Positions 12,851-15,067 of a stretch of DNA of 15,067 bases are shown piece after piece. Source of the DNA: an uncultured Pseudomonadota bacterium (lineage in GTDB: Bacteria; Pseudomonadota; Gammaproteobacteria; Burkholderiales; Eutrophovitaceae); assembly GCA_937983055.1 (NCBI GenBank), contig CALJLA010000049.1, positions 1 through 15,067 on the forward strand, given 5' to 3'. Made by a program: the position numbers and the translations under genes. The stretch's first letter is position 1. Each line of letters starts with the position of its first letter. The notes beneath the pieces were generated by a model that saw nothing but the letters and a program-made list of their open reading frames with translations, had not been told where the DNA came from and did no database searches.

Positions 12851-14568
12851 GAGCCAATCCGTTCGAGCGCTCGCCCTGGATCGACGTTCCGGGCGCTCGC
12901 GAGGACACTGAATCGCGCTTTCGGGCGCTGGTTCAGAATTCCTTCGACATCATCACGATTCACGATGCGACCGGCCTGACGGTATACGAGTCGCCGGCGG
13001 CCTCGCGCATTCTTGGCTACGCGCCGGGTTCGCTGATTGGCAAGAAGCCGTTCGAGACCGTGCACCCGAAGGATATCGACCGCGCGCGCGAGGCCTACGA
13101 CCAGCTGGTGCAGGGCGGCAGTCACGCCCGGATCGAACTGCGCTTCCGCCACGCGGCCGGCACGTGGATCTGGCTGGAGACGCTGGGCAACAATCTGCTC
13201 GACCATCCCGGCATCCAGGGCGTGGTGCTCACCTCGCGCGATATCACCGAGCGCAAGCGTGCCGAGGAGCGCGCCCAGTATCTCGCCAACTACGACGTGC
13301 TGACCGGTCTGCCCAACCGCTTCCTGATGCAGGACCGCGCCACCCAGGCGGTGGCGCAGGCGCATCGCAACCGGCTGCGGGTGGCGCTGATGCACATCGA
13401 CCTCGACCGCTTCAAGGTGGTGAACGAAACGCTCGGGCATTACTTCGGCGACACGCTGCTCAAGCAGGCGGCCGAACGCATCCGGCGCTGCGCGCGCGAA
13501 GGCGATACCGTGGCCCGGGTCGGCGGCGACGAGTTCAGCATCGTGCTGCCCAATGTCCCCGGGCTGCAAAGCCTGTCCAATACCGCCGAGCGAATCCTGA
13601 TGGATCTGTCGCGTCCGTTCCCGGGCCAGTCGCAGGAGCTGTTCCTGTCGGCCTCGATCGGCATCAGCCTGTACCCGGACGATGCGCGCAATGTCGACGA
13701 CCTGATCAAGCAGGCCGACGCCGCGATGTTCAGCGCCAAGAATCTCGGCCGCAACAACTACCAGTTCTTCACCAGCGCACTGAACGAGGAGGTGCAGGAA
13801 CGCATGCTGCTGGAAAGCGGCCTGCGCCTGGCCATCCAGCGCGACGAGCTGTGCCTGGTGTACCAGCCGAAGATCGACCTCACCACGCGCGAGCTGATCG
13901 GCACCGAGGCGCTCATCCGCTGGCGACACCCCGGCCTCGGGATGATCGCGCCCTCGCGCTTCATCCCGGTGGCCGAGGAATCCGGCATGGTCGGCCAGAT
14001 CGGCGAGTGGGTGCTGAGAAGCGCCTGCCGGCAGATCCGTGCCTGGCAGGATGCCGGCATCGCCATGCCGGTGGCGGTCAACGTTTCGGCCCGCCAGTTC
14101 CAGCAGTACGATCTCGCCGAGCTGGTGCGCACCGTGCTCACCGAGGCGGCGGTGGCGCCGCGCCTGCTCGAGATCGAGCTTACCGAAAGCGCGGTGATGC
14201 AGGATGCCGAGGCTTCGGTCATCACGCTCGAACGGCTGAAGACGCTCGGCGTGCAGATCTCGATCGACGACTTCGGCACCGGCTACTCCAGCCTGTCGTA
14301 CCTCAAGCGGCTGCCGCTGGACCAGCTCAAGATCGACCAGTCGTTCGTGCGCGACATCTCGAGCGACCCCAACGACGCGGCGATCGTTCGCGCGGTGATC
14401 ACCCTGGCGCGCAGCCTCGGCATGAAAGTCATCGCCGAGGGCGTCGAGACCGAGGCGCAGCTCGCGTTTCTCAATGCCTACGGCTGCCAGTACGCCCAGG
14501 GCTACCTGTTCGGCCAGCCGATGACCGCCGAGGAGGTGCTGCGGCGGGTGCGCGCGCTGGCGGTGTGA
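12847..14568 (+). CDS. PAS-GGDEF-EAL protein (dual c-di-GMP synthesis/breakdown enzyme)
   Basis: A 573-residue cytoplasmic protein with no membrane segment. Residues ~20-140 are a PAS sensor domain (FRALVQNSFDIITIHDATG to VVLTSRDITERKRAEER). The GGDEF domain (~150-310) has an intact active site, GGDEF at 226-230, and an I-site, REGD at 217-220, for product feedback. The EAL domain (~325-570) has EAL at 354-356, NVSARQF, ELTES, DDFGTGYSS and AEGVET, the residues normally needed for phosphodiesterase activity. Both enzymes could therefore be active, with the balance set by the PAS domain. The start is TTG: the frame is closed by TAA at 12760-12762, and no ATG or GTG lies between that stop and the PAS domain. 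A promoter directly upstream suggests separate expression from the M48 operon. Confidence 0.93.
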   Translation: MRANPFERSPWIDVPGAREDTESRFRALVQNSFDIITIHDATGLTVYESPAASRILGYAPGSLIGKKPFETVHPKDIDRAREAYDQLVQGGSHARIELRFRHAAGTWIWLETLGNNLLDHPGIQGVVLTSRDITERKRAEERAQYLANYDVLTGLPNRFLMQDRATQAVAQAHRNRLRVALMHIDLDRFKVVNETLGHYFGDTLLKQAAERIRRCAREGDTVARVGGDEFSIVLPNVPGLQSLSNTAERILMDLSRPFPGQSQELFLSASIGISLYPDDARNVDDLIKQADAAMFSAKNLGRNNYQFFTSALNEEVQERMLLESGLRLAIQRDELCLVYQPKIDLTTRELIGTEALIRWRHPGLGMIAPSRFIPVAEESGMVGQIGEWVLRSACRQIRAWQDAGIAMPVAVNVSARQFQQYDLAELVRTVLTEAAVAPRLLEIELTESAVMQDAEASVITLERLKTLGVQISIDDFGTGYSSLSYLKRLPLDQLKIDQSFVRDISSDPNDAAIVRAVITLARSLGMKVIAEGVETEAQLAFLNAYGCQYAQGYLFGQPMTAEEVLRRVRALAV

Positions 14569-14613
14569 TCCCGCCGTTTCGCGATTGCGCCCGCATCGGG
14601 TAGCGTAGCGTCT

Positions 14614-14636
14614 GGCGCCGGCGTTTCGCCGGCGCC
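14614..14636 (+). terminator. Strong hairpin, likely transcription terminator
   Basis: A perfect 10-bp GC stem (GGCGCCGGCG / CGCCGGCGCC) with a TTT loop lies 45 bases after the PAS-GGDEF-EAL stop. The following bases are TTGCGTT, so the T-tract is poor. It probably ends or attenuates the c-di-GMP transcript before the flavin reductase gene. Confidence 0.6.
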
Positions 14637-14669
14637 TTGCGTTGCAGCCTTCACAGAGGACTTTTCCGA

Positions 14670-15067
14670 ATGACGCCCAGAATTCTCGCGTTCGCCGGCA
14701 GCCTGCGCGCCGGCTCGTGGAACAAGAAACTGGTGGCGGTCGCCGCGCGCGCGGCCGACCGCGCCGGCGCCGACGTTACCCTGCTCGACCTGCGCGATCT
14801 GCCGATGCCGATCTACGATGGCGATATCGAGGCGCAGCAAGGGCTGCCGGCAAACGCGAAGACCTTCAAGCGATTGCTGCTCGAGCACCATGGCGTGCTG
14901 ATCGCCACGCCGGAATACAACAGCCAGATGCCGGGCGTGCTGAAGAACGCCATCGACTGGGCGTCGCGTCGCGAGACGGGGGACGCGACCCCGCTGGCGG
15001 CCTTCAAGGGCACGGTCGCCGGGGTGATGTCGGCCTCGCCCGGGGCGCTCGCCGCGCTGCGCGCCCA
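14670..15067 (+). CDS. NADPH-dependent FMN reductase family protein (C-terminus cut by window end)
   Basis: The first 132 codons are visible. Residues 10-21 (GSLRAGSWNKKL) form the flavin phosphate-binding loop and residues 81-97 (PEYNSQMPGVLKNAIDW) are the family signature; both fit the flavodoxin-like fold of the ~180-residue NADPH-dependent FMN reductase/azoreductase group. These cytoplasmic enzymes use bound FMN to reduce quinones, azo dyes or metals such as chromate; the native substrate cannot be told from sequence. AGAGGA (14655-14660) is a good ribosome binding site. A strong hairpin separates it from the c-di-GMP gene, so it is probably a separate unit unrelated to its neighbours. 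Confidence 0.92.
   Translation, partial: MTPRILAFAGSLRAGSWNKKLVAVAARAADRAGADVTLLDLRDLPMPIYDGDIEAQQGLPANAKTFKRLLLEHHGVLIATPEYNSQMPGVLKNAIDWASRRETGDATPLAAFKGTVAGVMSASPGALAALRA

Overview
The window is GC-rich, with strong third-position G/C bias in every real gene. It reads like a chromosomal segment of a Gram-negative betaproteobacterium, probably of the Rhodocyclales or a related order. This placement rests on gene content (an Mla-type lipid transporter, periplasmic adaptors, a PAS-GGDEF-EAL protein, a CHASE2 protein) and on a consensus TATAAT promoter. It is an inference, not a database result. There is no rRNA, tRNA, CRISPR array or insertion sequence.

Layout. (1) 1-1185, minus strand: the start of an ABC ATPase and a STAS-MlaE permease, overlapping as ATGA. 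This is the head of a retrograde or anterograde phospholipid-transport operon. (2) 1186-1703: a 518-bp divergent intergenic region, visibly less GC-rich, with no convincing gene. (3) 1704-8146, plus strand: a DUF3467 protein, then three tightly packed genes. These encode a GAF-HlyD membrane adaptor, a PqqD-M50 zinc protease fused to an HlyD-like periplasmic domain, and a short SecA paralogue that ends in the helical scaffold region. (4) 9378-8165, minus strand: a secreted HlyD-type adaptor and a small, probably secreted, beta-rich protein, running convergently into the SecA gene. (5) 9502-12693, plus strand: an operon of a CHASE2 membrane sensor with an orphan cytoplasmic domain, a secreted SH3b protein and a secreted M48 metalloprotease. 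(6) 12847-14568: a PAS-GGDEF-EAL c-di-GMP protein with a TTG start. (7) 14670-end: an NADPH-dependent FMN reductase, cut by the window edge.

The most interesting part is 2157-9378. It holds a SecA-type ATPase without the parts that normally handle substrate, a membrane zinc protease with a peptide-binding PqqD domain, and three separate HlyD/lipoyl-type adaptors. One adaptor has a cytoplasmic GAF sensor, one is fused to the protease and one is soluble in the periplasm. No ABC exporter, RND pump or TolC is present. I infer an uncharacterised envelope-spanning export or processing machine in which SecA supplies ATP energy, the M50 protein is the membrane core and the HlyD domains bridge the periplasm. 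No cargo is visible in the window.

The flanking CHASE2/SH3b/M48 operon and the c-di-GMP gene are envelope and signalling functions. They may simply be neighbours, or may sense and service the same envelope process.
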